From Heliopora coerulea (taxonomy: Eukaryota; Cnidaria; Anthozoa; Scleralcyonacea; Helioporidae): a stretch of 64,000 bases of DNA. The stretch covers positions 2,239,001-2,303,000 of the forward strand of contig JASJOG010000018.1 in NCBI GenBank assembly GCA_030142905.1, written 5' to 3'. This document shows, piece by piece, positions 1 through 11,179 of this stretch; the stretch's first letter is position 1, and every line of letters starts with the position of its first letter. Both the position numbers and the translations under genes were made by a program. Below the pieces are notes generated by a model that saw nothing but the letters and a program-made list of their open reading frames with translations, was not told the origin of the DNA and made no database searches.

Positions 1-45
1 AGTGATGCACTAGCATCACCCATCCAAATACCACAAACTATCAGG

Positions 46-560
46 ATGATACGCTGGCGGCCGGCAAGGATGTGCCACGTCGGTCTGCATGATGGGCAAT
101 GTGCCCGAGACGTTATTGCCTACCAAGAGTAACTTGGGTTTCCTCGCACGAAGCCGAGCTCACTATGAGCATGGAGGACACTATGCCTGAGTAATTGCTA
201 CTCACAAGGAGCAACTTGGGCACCAACCCACGAAGCTGAGCTCACTATGAGCGTGAAGGGCACTGTGCCCGAGCAGTTTTTACTCACGATGAGTAACTTG
301 GGTACCAACCCACCAAGCCGAGCTCACTATCACCGTGAAGGGCACTGAGCTCGAGCAGCTGTTACTCACAATGAGTAATTTGGGTACCAATCGGCGGAGC
401 TGAGGTCACAACGACTCTGATCCTCGGAGACCTTATAGTGCTCACTCACGAAGAATAACTTGGGCACCAATCTACGACACCGTGCTCATGGTGAGTCTAA
501 TAGGCATGAGTCTGAACAGGTCACACCTACAGCGAGTGTGATGAGGACTTTGCCCGAGCG
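46..560. repeat. Minisatellite, ~82-bp unit, about six degenerate copies
   Basis: Copies are recognised by the recurring phrases 'agtaacttgggtaccaa', 'gagctcactatga' and 'gcccgagcag'. Copies of the first phrase start at 128, 210, 292, 374 and 454, giving a spacing of 82, 82, 82 and 80 bases. A more diverged copy precedes them (46-127) and the last unit decays before the LINE end at about 575. The unit length is not a multiple of three, so it is not an obvious protein repeat. Confidence 0.85.
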
Positions 561-783
561 GCTAAGCAGTATTTCTACTACTAAAAACTTTATTTAATCA
601 TGCTAGCCTCAACAACATAAGCTGATTTCAATGAGGGGCGTCACACTAAAGATATATACAAATTAGGTTTAGAAAATTTAAAAAGCATGCAAGTTAAAAG
701 AAAGGAATTTTATATGCAACTACAACTAGAGTAGAAAGAAAAGTAAAAAAATTATCAGACTTAATTGTATTTACACGATAGGA

Positions 784-1470
784 TTATGTGCGTATATGCC
801 TTTTAAAAGAATGCAGCGTTTTGCAAGATTTGGCTTCAGGGGATAAGCTGTTCCACAGCATGGCTCCGCTATATCTCAAACTTCTTTTCAAGAATTCTCT
901 TTTTGGCTTTGGTAGTGCTAGATCTGTATCATTATTTCTGAGATTATAAGTGTTCTGAAAGACACTTCTTTTAGAGAAGAATTCCTTTAGCCTTGGGGCA
1001 GTGTGGTCATTTAGTATTTTATACATTAAGGTTGATTTACTATAGAAGCGCTTTACATCAAGCGTTTCCCACGATAGATTGTCAAGAACATCGGCAGACC
1101 TGATATTATGACTGGCTCCTGTAATAACTCTTGCAGCTTGAGACTGAAATCTTTGAAGCCTTTCCTACAACGTTTTTCCGCAATTATCCTAGAGAGGGGA
1201 ACATTATTCAAAGTAAGGTTCGACCAAGGCTTTATAAATAATTTCTAACGTATTAGCAGGAACATATGGCTTTACTCGTCTAATGGCCCCAATACCCGCA
1301 CTAACCTTTTTACAAATTGCCTCAATGTGTTTGTCCCAGCTATGTCTTTCATCTATCTCAACACCCAAACATTTATATGTGTCGGTTCGGGGAATTGGTA
1401 CGTTATTTAACAAGACGGCGGAATTATCTCCAACTTTATTGGTCAAATTATAGGATGACCCCATATACAT
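784..1470 (-). pseudogene. LINE ORF2 C-terminal region (thumb and 3' domain), frameshifted
   Basis: Two minus-strand segments (1470-1204 and 1026-784) carry the region that follows the RT palm in CR1/L2-like LINEs. The first contains YKCLGVEIDERHSWDKHI and IRRVKPYVPANTLEIIYKAL; the second contains FKRHIRT at its end and the conserved MLWNSLSPEA motif. Between them the reading frame is lost but similarity continues (RVITGASHN near 1110-1130). The same region is present in the copy at 42862-43092, including a matching LSWDKHI motif. Non-functional. Confidence 0.85.
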
Positions 1471-1479
1471 AAGCTTTGT

Positions 1480-2355
1480 CTAAGTGGGGTGATGTTGTAA
1501 TTTGTTTTTGGATATCCAGTTGTGAATGTCTTTAAGATCTGAATCTAATTTTCCTGTTAACTCAGTGGAATCATAGGAAGAGGCAAAAATTTCAGTATCG
1601 CCTGCATATAAACATGGAATTGTACAGTTAAGGCAATCTGGCATATCGTTAATGTACAGTAAAAACATTAAGGGACCTAAGATTGAGCCCTGTGGAACTC
1701 CACACACAATTTTCTTAGATGACGAAGTTTGGCCACTGATGGAACACACTTGTTCTCTGTCTGTTATGTAAGATTCAAACCATTTAAGTTCAAGGCCAGA
1801 TATTCCAAATTGATTATTCTTCTTTTTAAAAAATATTTTGTGGTTTATCGAGTCAAAAGCTTTCCGAATGTCAAGAAAAACGACACCGGTTAATTTTCCA
1901 TCATCCATATTTTCTAACCATTTATCACACATTTGACTAAGCGTTGATACTGTTGAATGTTTTGGACGAAAGCCCGATTGAAAATTTGATAGTAAAGAGT
2001 TTTCAGTCAAGTATCTATAAATCTGACCGAAAACCTCTTTTTCAAATGCTTTACTTATTACCGGTAGTATGGAGATAGGGCGATAGTTTTCACATTTCCG
2101 TCTATCTCCGGATTTATAGATTGGCAATACCAGGGCTTGTTTCCAATCCTCAACATATGTGCCCGTGCTAAGAGATAAGTTAAAAATAGCAGTTAGGGAT
2201 GGTCCAATTATATTCGAGGACAGCTTAAGAATTTTGGCAGGTATTTTATCTATACCTGTTACTTTTGAAGCTTTCAACTTCTGTAACTTTGAAATAATGC
2301 TGCTTACAGCTATCTCAGAGAAATTAAACCCTGCATTCGAAAAATGGCCATCCAC
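1480..2355 (-). pseudogene. LINE reverse transcriptase palm and fingers, catalytic motif mutated
   Basis: A 291-codon minus-strand stretch with standard LINE RT blocks: GIDKIPAKILK, ALVLPIYKSGDR, YRPISILPVISKAFEK, SGFRPKHSTVSTL, VVFLDIRKAFDSINH, GVPQGSILGPLMFLLYIND. The metal-binding motif that should read YADD is YAGD here, so one of the two catalytic aspartates is lost. This would abolish polymerisation even if the frame were intact. The stretch continues into the C-terminal region below 1470 after a stop. Confidence 0.92.
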
Positions 2356-2474
2356 ACCTACATCATTTGTTGATTTGTCATCGTATGGTTCATCATTGGA
2401 TTCAGCGGCCAGTTTAGGTCCAATATTGATAAAATAATCGTTAAAGCATTCAGCAATACATTTATCATCCGAAA

Positions 2475-3290
2475 TTACCTCATCATTGACAGAAAGTTCA
2501 CTGACCTTTCAGTATTAATGAACGACCAGCTTTTTTTCAGGTCTTTAGAGTGGTAGCAATCTGAAATCTTGTTACGGAAAAATTTGGATTTAGAATTACG
2601 CATTTCTATGTTAACTTTATTGTGTTCCACCTTGTACCTTTCCCAGTGTAGTTTGGCATCGTGTTTTATTGCCTGCTTTTTGTGGAAGTCCCTGTTTCTC
2701 ATTAACTTTTTAATCTTTGGTGTAATCCAAGGAACTGAGATTCCTCTGATCCTTTTATGCCTAAGAGGGGCATGTCTATCAAGTACCTCGAGAAAAAGGG
2801 ACTTCCAAACTTGCCAGCATATATTGGGATTTTCAAATTGATAACTCATATCCCACGGTAGCTGCCATATATCATTAATAAAATCATTTTCTAAGAAATT
2901 CTTGAAGTCTTTGACCTCTCTCAAAATCTGTCTAGTTTTCTGCAGCGTATGTTTTCTCACTGCATAAATCAAGCTGTGATCGGATATTCCCAGATGAATA
3001 ACACCAGAGGCAGAAATGTTCTCCGGATTGGTTGTGAAAAATAAATCAATTAAAGAGGCTGAAGTTCTCGTTACTCTCGTAGGTTAATTTATTAACTGCT
3101 CCATTTGATAAAGCGAGCACAAAAGTTGTAGTTTTCATGTGTAGGGATCTGGAATTGACTTGATAACGTCACAGTTTAGATCTCCTACTACCAATAATTC
3201 TTTGTCTTCTGAGTCACATTTACGGAGAAATAATTCACATTTATCAAATACAGCCATGTAGTTTGGTTACAACAGTGTGGGCCTATCGAG
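2475..3290 (-). pseudogene. LINE endonuclease end and EN-RT linker
   Basis: The open part (2972-2475) is the basic linker between endonuclease and RT, with WITPKIKKLMRNRDF. Translating upstream on the minus strand gives the end of an APE-type endonuclease: RTSASLIDLFFTTNPENI, then GISDHSLIYAV (the conserved SDH of the family) near 2960-2990, and VVGDLNCDVI near 3150-3175. Stops and frame changes interrupt it, and the endonuclease N-terminus was not traced past about 3290. Confidence 0.8.
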
Positions 3291-3539
3291 GCTTTTTCCT
3301 CTGCTGGTGTAATAGTCAGGGTTGTTGAGTTGCCATCTGCATCAATATGTTCCTAACTGGAACATGGTTGATCTTTGAAAATCCTTACTTTTAGTTGTAT
3401 ATTGGACATCTGGCAGGCGTTTCCTATCAGCTCTAAGGAATTTAATGAATCGTGCTGCCAAGAGTGCTGATCCCTTAACGTTAAGATATAATTTACTTTC
3501 ATTTAGTGACGAATTGAAAGTAAATTGGTGGTCTGTACA

Positions 3540-3585
3540 TCAAAAGACCTTTTTTTATTTATTTACTTATTTATTTATTTATTTT
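3540..3585. repeat. T-rich low-complexity tract (TTTA repeats)
   Basis: A run of TTTATTTA units separates the LINE from the DIRS element. It may be the tail of a lost insertion; nothing else is seen in it. Confidence 0.6.
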
Positions 3586-3688
3586 GATAATCCTGACGTG
3601 TAATCGTGATTGAAATTAGTTAACCGAATGTAATGTGGTACATTAATCCTAATACATGGGTCGACAAGGCTGTCTTTACATACCATAC

Positions 3689-4649
3689 TTAAGGCTGAGA
3701 CATCAGTCGACTAGCCACTTTTTCCAAGACCACGGGAGGTGTCTGAATGTATGAATGATACGCGTCGCTTAACCAACGCCCCAAGGTCTTCATTAAGTGA
3801 TCGGGGATACCCACTGCTGAGGCAGTTGTGGCAGCGCCAATTCGAAAGCTATGTCCTGAATAGTTGCCCTCGAGTCCGAGCCGAGCGATAGCCTCTCGGA
3901 GCCAAGTGGTTAAAGTGCTACGGGTCAGCGGCCAACCATTCTGTTGGATAAACAAGGGACTAGGTGTCTGTCCCCTATGACGCAGGTAATTCATCAAAGC
4001 CAGGACAGCGCATATGTAGGAACTTGTTGCCCCTATGCGTAACACGTAGCCTTTGCAAAACTGGTCGGTTTTTGATGCTTTAATTGTTATCAACATTGGA
4101 GTCGGGTTGAGAGAGCGGTCGACTTTGACGTCGTGTAGTGACAAGTGACGTTGGAAGTCGAATGAATTCGATTCAGTGGTAAGTTCTCCAGAGCGTAAGA
4201 AGCCGAAAAAACCGGTGCAACAGGCGGCCCAAAATAGAAAATCGCTATAATCGGAGATCGAGCAACGAGTACAGACGACGTAAGATGCTCTCTGTCACGG
4301 GAAGACGTACGCGTTTACCGATGCCTTGGGTGCGTTTTATTCCCCTTAATACCCTTTCCAAACGGAGGCAGTTGGCGAGGGGGTTACGAAAGCCATTTTC
4401 GATATGAAGGGATCGAACCCCTGCCAAATACACCTTGATAGAGCTTGCTTTAAGCGTGTGTGACAGGGCCGTCACGAACAGTATCAAGGTCCACTCGTTC
4501 GCTGGCAAGGGGGATCCGTTGTCATTGAGCAGATGGCTCCAGTAGCAAAAATCCAAGAAACGACGCTGGGCCGCAGAGTATGTGTGGCGGGTCGAGTTGG
4601 CCAGACCTTGGTACAACAAGGAGTTTGTTTGGGCAGTTAAAGCTTGCAT
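3689..4649 (-). pseudogene. DIRS tyrosine recombinase (split in two)
   Basis: The N-terminal core-binding part (4649-4245) contains LANSTRHTYSAAQRRFLDFC and a KVYLAGVRSLHIENG helix. The catalytic part (4144-3689) has the H-x-x-R pair in GHSFRIGAATTA, GRWLSD, and the nucleophile region AYHSYIQTP. These agree with the RHRY tyrosine recombinase family, whose DIRS members insert circular cDNA without a target duplication. The two halves are out of frame with about 100 bases of unreadable sequence between, where the first catalytic arginine would be expected. Confidence 0.88.
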
Positions 4650-5272
4650 GTCAATCGGGCTTGCACTGCCTCGGGTATAACCACGGGGGTTGGATGCGCT
4701 TGTGGGACCCGGTGAAAAAGTTCCTGCAATTTAAATCGAGATAAGCCATCAGCTATGGCGTTGATCTTACCTGGAATGTGGACGGCTGAGACGCGGAAAT
4801 TATATTTGGCGGTGATAAGGAACAGTTCACGAACCAAGTGCATGATATTGTCGTCTTTAGAAGACCCTGAGCGCATTATATGAACGACGCTTTGGTTATT
4901 GCAATGAAATTGGATACATTTGCCCGACCACATTGCCCCCCAGATGTGATACGCCAGAACGATTGGATAGAGTTCTTTGTAAGCCATGCCCAGACGCTGT
5001 TGCGAAGGAAGCCATGCCTGGCAGAACCATTCCTTGTTGTTGTAAACCCCAAAGCCAAAGTTTCCTGAGGCGTCGGTAGCGAGCTCAAGATCTGGTATTG
5101 GTGCCCACTCTGGGAGGTCGAAAAAGCAAAGCCCATTCCAGGACAGTAGGAAATTATTCCACCATTTTGCGTCGAGTTGACACTCATTATTTAGGCGGAC
5201 ATATTTCTTGTGGCGCTTAGAGTCACGAAGGAGCGTCTTAAGAACGTGTGGCCAGGGGCGACGACAGAGCAT
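4637..5272 (-). pseudogene. DIRS RNase H domain
   Basis: Contains LELATDASGNFGFGVY (first catalytic Asp), the Glu of YKELYPIVLAYHIWGA, FHCNNQSVVHIMRSGSS and VHIPGKINAIADGLSRF, matching RNase H of DIRS-type elements. In the third block the usual acidic residue (often CDN) reads CNN, which suggests loss of a catalytic Asp. It overlaps the end of the RT frame in a different frame, so the two must have been one polyprotein before a frameshift. Confidence 0.85.
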
Positions 5273-6531
5273 GCGTGGTTGAGTTTACCCACGAGGGATT
5301 CGAGTTCTTTGCGGGTACACCACTTTTTGGATGTCCAGGTACGAATGAGGGACACAAGTTCACGGAGTTTATCCGAAGGCAAGCGCGGGAACATCTTAAC
5401 TGAGTCCAGTTCTATTCCGAGATAAACCAGGCACGTTGATGGGCCTTCGCATTTGTCTGGTTCGAGGGGGATACCGATGTCGTGGGCAGCATGATTGATT
5501 GCGCGAAAGGATTCTGCACACGCCTCACTCTGGGCTGGACCAAGTGTAAAGAAGTCATCCAAGTAATGAAGCACGTTCGCGACGTTATAATTATTTTGCA
5601 ATATCCACTTGAACATTGTAGCGTGGGTGTTGAATATACAAGGGGTGGAGCACAACCTGAATGGAAATGCTGAGTCGATAAAGAACTGATCCCGCCATTT
5701 CATGCCCAAAAGGTATCTGTCGGCGGGGTGTATAGGGATAATGCGATAGGCGTTCTTGACGTCTAGTTTGCCCATTAGCACACCTTTCCCTGCGGCAACA
5801 ATCATTCTAATTGCGTCGTCGACTTTGCTGCACGAAACGGGAAATTCATTTTTGCAAATGCCATCATTGACACTATGATTATGCGGAAACGAAAGATCCA
5901 AAATAAGTCGCCAGGCATTGGGTTTGTTTTTCTTGGGAATGACGCCAAACCGGTTGAGATGCAGAGAGGGTGGAGGTATTGTAGTTGGGCCAAGGACCCT
6001 TCCTTCCCGAATTTCTTCAGCCAAGTGTTTGTCATTCACTTCAGGATGTTCATTTGCCGAGGAGCAGTCGAGCTTGGCTGACTTGAGTGTTACATTGTCC
6101 GAGTGAAAACCGACGCGAAAGCCTTCACAAAGACCGGTAATTAGACAATGTACCTTCGAGCAATCCGGATGGTTGAGTAATTGCATTTCAAGATTATCTG
6201 CAATGATTGGTGAGTTTGCCGGAGGTGTGAAATGTGGCTGTGAAAGGGAAATGTTATTAGCATTTTCGGATGGACTAGAAAGAGAGTGTGGTACCTCTGA
6301 AGGCTCATTTGGATAAGGCCCTGCGGTGGTGGGATCAGTGTTCTGGTGACCTCTTACGTTTGACGTGGTGGTTGACTCGTCGATGGTTCTCCTCATAGCC
6401 TGGGATGTTACAGGCATGGCGAAAGAGACAGCGTTCTTTGGGGCTGATGCAGAAACCTTGGTTCCAAGAGAGGCATAACAAGCGGGTGCGTGAATCCGCC
6501 TGGCGCTCGTCACGAAAGGGGGGAGCGACAC
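5191..6531 (-). pseudogene. DIRS reverse transcriptase
   Basis: A 446-codon stretch. The RT blocks are in the C-terminal two thirds: RFGVIPKKNKPNAWRLILDL, GKLDVKNAYRIIPIHPADRY, and an intact catalytic motif in HYLDDFFTLGP, followed by LVYLGIELDS and LESLVGKLNHACSVVAPG. The order and the YLDD form fit DIRS-type RT. The first ~150 residues are low-complexity and overlap the gag-like zinc-finger frame. The last 20 or so residues are out of frame nonsense after a shift; true similarity continues in the RNase H frame. Confidence 0.9.
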
Positions 6532-7188
6532 CCCTAGATGAGGATTGACGGAGGGCGTACGCCGCGTGGTAATTGTACAAGTCCGGCTTCATAGCTGACC
6601 AATCACGTAGATTGCTTGCTTCAGCTTCCCGTTGAAAGGCTCGATCATAATGGAAGCCAAGCCATCCCACCAAAACATTTTTCGGTGCGAATGATTAAGA
6701 CCAGGACCCAGGATCAACGGTTTATCGGGACTGAGCGAGGGGTCGGTCACGCGGTCGCCGAAGTGAGTCGGTATAGCCACTTGACTTATTGAGGCATCGG
6801 CGCTCGTAGGATCTTGACCCAGATGTGGTGGCCACGAGCTTGAGCTGACAGACGGACGGGGAGTATCAATGGTTTGAACAAACTAAGGAGCAGAGAACGT
6901 ACCTGTGACTGTGGTATGGGATGGTCGAGGCAGGCTTTCTCATTGGGCGTTGAGTGCCATGGTTTGTTCATGACGATTGATTATTTGGCTAGGTTCCCCC
7001 AATTCTGCCTATTGGTTCACCTCTTTGTTCGATACTTTTGCTTGATTAAGAGTCTGAGCGATTGCCGTTTGAAGACCTGATAGAAACTCGGTAGAACGGA
7101 AGGCTTTACTCCAGTCGACTTGGACGAGTGGTGTCGCTTCAGGTTGATGTAGGCCTTCCATAGTAGGGCCGTCTTCGACGACTGACAT
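6335..7188 (-). pseudogene. DIRS gag-like ORF with CCCH zinc finger
   Basis: A start codon at 7188 opens a frame reading MSVVEDGPTMEGLH, and later VDWSKAFRSTEFLSGLQ, which stops near 7009. Further fragments (6971-6786 and 6780-6589) lead to 6673-6335. The last carries LSWNQGFCISPKERC followed by LFRHAC, a C-x-C-x-C-x-H arrangement like the single CCCH knuckle at the end of DIRS ORF1 proteins. Several stops and frame shifts make it non-functional. Confidence 0.7.
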
Positions 7189-7523
7189 TCTTGCAATTGA
7201 ACTTATGAGAACTGATGGAATGATGAGATTTACGGAGCAGCCTACTGTACGTCTGACTGCTTGTCGTGCAAGTGAACTACTGATGCTCGTTGAGCTGTAC
7301 CCATGCCCTAAGTTATCCTCCTCGATCTAAGCTCGCACCCAGGCCATACCACGCGCGTTTCCCTCGTTGTTAACCTTAGTTATTTCATAACCTCACAAAA
7401 ACATTGTATTCGAGAAGAATAAATTTCCGAGACTGGTTTGGATTAAGTTGTGCCGTACTTTCTTTAGTGTAGTACTCGAGTGTAATTTAGTTCATTCTTT
7501 ATTTAGTTAGTTAGAAAGCTTCA

Positions 7524-7635
7524 ATTAAACGCCGCATCGATGAGAATAAATGCGGCGTTTATTCGAGGGCGGCGTTTAATAATATTTTTGTTAGAATGTG
7601 CGGCGTTTATTCAAGGGCGGCGTTTAATCGAGTAA
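7524..7635. repeat. GCGGCGTTTA repeat cluster with inverted copy
   Basis: Two direct copies of a unit reading GCGGCGTTTATTC-(G/A)AGGGCGGCGTTTAAT occur at about 7551-7590 and 7599-7628. An inverted copy, ATTAAACGCCGCA, is at 7524-7537. It looks like the end of a foldback or MITE family, but no second terminus was found. Confidence 0.6.
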
Positions 7636-7679
7636 ATACGGTAAGCCTTGTGTAGATCGCGAAACACTGACATCTGGTT

Positions 7680-8255
7680 ACAATGCACTAGCTTAGTTAC
7701 AAAAATTACAAAATAGAGCTGCTAGAGTCATCATGGGTCGCAAAAATGAACATGGTGAGTCTGAAATTTCCCTAAATGAACATGGATAGAAAGCTTTTAT
7801 CAAACGTAGGACGCAGTCTGTAACATGAGTAATCTACAAAGTTACTCACGACTTGGCACCCGAAATTACTCACCATGGTTTTCCATAAGTTTAATGCTTC
7901 TAGCTATTTTAATTTACGGGGCTCATTTACAAAATGTCATTTACCACAAAAAAGAGCCTGAGCTATAGAGGGGCTAAATTGAGGAATAATTTGTCATATG
8001 AATCGAGAAATAAAAATTCTTTGTATTCTTTTAACTCAATTATTTCTTCGACCAGCCGGCCATAATATCTTTGACTTTTAATTTTAATTGACGGTTGTTG
8101 TAGTATATTACCTCATTAATTTGTCTGTGATAATAGCTTTTAGTGTATATTGTATTTTTTTAATTATATGTAGTATCCACCCCTTTTGGAAAACAGCTTT
8201 TACTGAATGGGCAAGCCAGGTTAAATAAGGCTTTTTACCTTACCTTATCTACCTT
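7680..8255 (+). mobile_element. 3' end of a LINE (CR1-like), 5'-truncated
   Basis: On the + strand, translation with stops gives LQNRAARVIMGRKNEHG, then THDLAPEI, and SLSYRGAKLRNNLSYESRN, the standard last ~120 residues of CR1-like ORF2. An AT-rich 3' UTR follows and ends in a short tandem tail of ACCTT/TACCTT units at about 8233-8258. Such short-repeat tails are typical of this LINE group. It is a different subfamily from the LINE at 575-3420. Confidence 0.8.
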
Positions 8256-8259
8256 ATGT

Positions 8260-9527
8260 CCCGTGTGGGGGATGATCCAGGGGGACCGAGGTTTGGGATG
8301 TACAATTGAACTTCTCTTGACAAGTAAGGCCTGCTAACTGAAACCTTTGAATTGAGAAAATCCTGTGAAATTTTAATTTAAAAAAAACCCAGTAAACTTG
8401 GTTCAAGTTATTTAAATTTATAAAATTTACATGATAAAATCCTGGGGAGAAAACAGTAGTCACATTTCTCTTAGTTAACTTAATGACTCCAAGTAAACTG
8501 AAAAAGCAAAGTCCCATAAAAAATGGGACGAAAATCACCCCTTTGCTCCCTAGTCCTGCTGGCCCTTGGAAAATTTGGTCGCATATGGGGCCTCGAAAGG
8601 GCTCTGCCTAGCCCCTGCTAACTTCAAAATTAGTACTGGTAGTTCAAAACTCAGAACCACTTCAAAACTAAGTGTGAAGCCGTTGGACTGGTGAGGGGAT
8701 AGTCTCCCAAGCGACTTTACCATTCTTACTAGAAATACGTGAATGCAGCAACCCTTCGCCCACCCTTCCAATATATCTCTCGAGAATCTGAGTAATATTG
8801 ATAATTTTTCAAAATTGTCAAAAAGACAAATCCTCCTTACTATAACTAGATGAGGGTATGCAATATAAGAAAAACACAACATTTGGACACGAATATTAAC
8901 AACCCAAACTGGAAATTGTTTTATATTTAAACTGCTCATCGTCATATTAACGTTTGAAATTTCGACTGTTTTATTAAGACAAAACGTTTGACGAGAATAA
9001 CCTTTAATGGTTTCACAAATGGTGAGATCCTCTCTGACAATTCTACCGCTAAACAACGGATGTTCGTATCAAGACCCTGTATTAGTTGCGATCTTGAGGT
9101 ATTTCGTGTCGTTTTCGGATCAAACTTATCACTTTTTTTCACTCTGAAGAAAGACACTTTGTCGGAGACTGGGCTAATAGTAGTTGTGAGTGAGATGGTT
9201 TTAGTTTACTTTATCCGTAGCGTCATTGAAGCATTGTTAACTTAGGCGACGATTGATTGGGAACACGCGCCCTCATGAACTGGTTAACTGGATTAATTAG
9301 ATTGCAGCATATAGCCAATCGGATAAAAGCAAGGGGGAGTGTGCTATGTGGACTGTGAGCAAGTTGAGGAGTGTTTTTCTGTGCGACGGTGACTGAGAGT
9401 GTGAGATATTCTTTAAAAAAGTGAAATAAATCTTTAAAAACCTCTAAACTCTGTGATCTGGCGCGAAGTACAGCTTAGCGGAGGCAAGCATTCGCGACAA
9501 CTTTAGTAGATGACAACACTTTCCGTC
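8260..9527. other. Unassigned intergenic sequence
   Basis: Several overlapping ORFs of 70-170 codons are present on both strands (e.g. 9056-8550 minus, 8988-9245 plus), but none has a motif I recognise and they contradict each other. At 9415-9475 an AATAAA is followed by CTCTGTGATCTGGCGCGAAG, which resembles the end of an LTR followed by a TGG-starting primer-binding site. Without the partner LTR this is only a hint. Confidence 0.4.
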
Positions 9528-9530
9528 TTA

Positions 9531-9748
9531 GACCCCGTTCACACGATACCGGTACGAAACGAAACCGTAGCGAAATTATTACGGTTAGGCCTTGCGTTCA
9601 TACGGTACCGGTATGAAAAAGCATGAAACCGTAATGCTAACCGTAACGATTTGAAACCGTAATGTGAAACCGTAATCGTGTGAACAGGTTCGTACCGTGA
9701 TATTTTGATACCGGTGCAGTTTCGTACCGGTATCGTGTCAACGGGGTC
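9531..9748. mobile_element. 218-bp MITE, Harbinger-like, TTA target duplication
   Basis: The ends are inverted copies: GACCCCGTTCACACGATACC at the left and the complement of the right end reading GACCCCGTTGACACGATACC, with one mismatch in about 30 bases extending into GGTACGAAAC. TTA occurs directly outside both ends (9528-9530 and 9749-9751), the 3-bp duplication made by PIF/Harbinger transposases. The interior is filled with further copies of GAAACCGTAA and its complement. It has no coding capacity. Confidence 0.85.
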
Positions 9749-9914
9749 TTAAAGGCGTAGCATTCTCATAGATTATCGGTCGGTTACCAGCTTTACGGAT
9801 AGCTTATGATTGAAAAAAAATATTTTGATACTTTTTGTATTAAAAAACTGATAAATCCTACATTATCTCAAAGTTAATTGCAAATTTCTAGTAGAAGTGC
9901 TATGATGAAGATTT

Positions 9915-10106
9915 ATGCTAAGTATTCATTGGGAGGTAAAAGCCTTTGGTAACGAAGATGAAACGAATTACGAAACCGACGAAATAAACAAAGAAAATAT
10001 GAAAGAGTTATGCAATTTTATTGCTGACCAAAAATCGGAAAATACAAAACATACAAAATATGACAAGCAAACCTTGTGTAAGTTTTGTCAAGAGATGAAC
10101 GAGTAA
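9915..10106 (+). pseudogene. Possible Crypton/DUF3504-type recombinase N-terminal fragment
   Basis: A 63-codon ORF. Its second half, ELCNFIADQKSENTKHTKYD, resembles the SAM-like N-terminal helix of the tyrosine recombinase-derived proteins (Crypton/DUF3504 family) that are abundant in cnidarian genomes. No catalytic domain follows. The identification rests on this short motif only; it could equally be a chance ORF. Confidence 0.3.
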
Positions 10107-10620
10107 AGAGAAGTAAAATACGTACTTTTTTTCCACTGTTATACTTTGGTAAAGGAGAAAAATGGCGTAGCGTACAAACCTTCAACTCTTTTCAACGAAG
10201 CGCTCAGCGGCACGACGGCACCTCAACACAAAGGGTTCAACGGTGAATTTACAGAAAGAAGTCGGTTTTAAACTTTTAAATTTTCTTCAGAGGTGTTAAA
10301 ATCCTGATGAAAGGGATTACTGGTCGAACATGGTGAAGGTAATCATCCACAAATCACACGAGAAATGAGAATGACTGAAGCGGACAACATTTTTGCCGAA
10401 GGATAGTATGATCTACAAAGATAAGTAGCTTTTCAGCGTGTTTCCTGGGGGCTGTTTCCCTTTCATTCTTGTTTACAAGCCATAAATAGATTCCATTGTC
10501 TTCAGTGGAGCGACATTTCACAGGGAAAACGATCCTGAAAAAGCCGATGAAATCCTTGTGTGAAAATCGGTGAAAGAATCCGAACACTGTCAGCTCAGGT
10601 CAAGTCTTCGGAACGCAGAG
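10107..10620. other. Unassigned sequence
   Basis: No recognised gene or repeat. A 77-codon minus-strand ORF (10587-10354) has no family resemblance. Confidence 0.4.
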
Positions 10621-11179
10621 TGTTTTATCATGGTGTGTTTGGACCGAGTAATATAACAAAATACACCACTACTAAATGATTTATTCATCAACAACACAAG
10701 AAACAGGTGGGAAGACAAAACTGTCCTCATCAAAACCGGAACCATGCGGTCTCCGGAAGCGCATTACCGGAAGTAAACACTACAACTTTCTCCTCTCTAT
10801 TTTTCATCACATTGCTTTTACTAATTTACACTGAACATCAAACTTAAACGTAACATAAACTATCCGCTATGAAATGTTCTTACTTGAAGCGTATTTACTT
10901 TCATTATTATACAAGGTTATAACGTATAATCGTCTATTGATTGTCAATCAAGCGATTTGGTTTTTGTCTTACTCTGCGCGGATAGCACGGTTCTACAGGT
11001 GTATTTTCCAAGGGGCTGTTTAAGACTTCTTCCTTCTCTGTACTACCGGTGGACTGGTTGGGCATAGGGGGTGTTGTTAAACTCTTTTCTACAAGTCCAC
11101 ACGGATTGGTGGTAACAGTGGTATGACAGGATCCATGTTTACGGTGGATGTCTGTTCAACAGCTTGAACGTTAAAGTCA

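Larger units (their letters stand above)
575..3420 (-). mobile_element. Decayed non-LTR retrotransposon (LINE, CR1/L2-like) with AP endonuclease and RT
   Basis: Read on the minus strand the element runs from an AP-type endonuclease (with a VVGDLNCDV motif near 3170 and GISDHS near 2980) through a linker (2972-2475) and reverse transcriptase (2355-1480) to a C-terminal region (1470-784) and a 3' UTR. The UTR ends in an AATAAA-containing tail near 585-600 followed by TAG repeats. The same 3' end (TGACG..CTCATTGA...ATTAAATAAAGTTTT) is found in a second copy at 42768-43664, which fixes the boundary. Frame changes and stops separate every domain, so this copy is dead. The clade call (CR1/L2 type) is inference from the protein style; the LINE identity is firm. 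The 5' limit near 3420 is approximate. Confidence 0.9.
3689..7188 (-). mobile_element. DIRS-like tyrosine-recombinase retrotransposon, degraded
   Basis: On the minus strand the domain order is gag-like with a CCCH finger (7188-6335), reverse transcriptase (6531-5191), RNase H (5272-4637) and tyrosine recombinase (4649-3689). RT plus RNase H plus a tyrosine recombinase instead of a DDE integrase is the hallmark of the DIRS/Ngaro group. The gag frame has in-frame stops, RT and RNase H are in different frames (shift near 5200-5270) and the recombinase is split by a frame break near 4145-4245. Terminal repeats and internal complementary regions typical of DIRS were not identified, so the ends are those of the coding region. 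Confidence 0.92.

Noticed and set aside
8550..9056. 168-residue minus-strand ORF
   Set aside because: No known motif and overlapped by equally long ORFs in other frames; probably chance.
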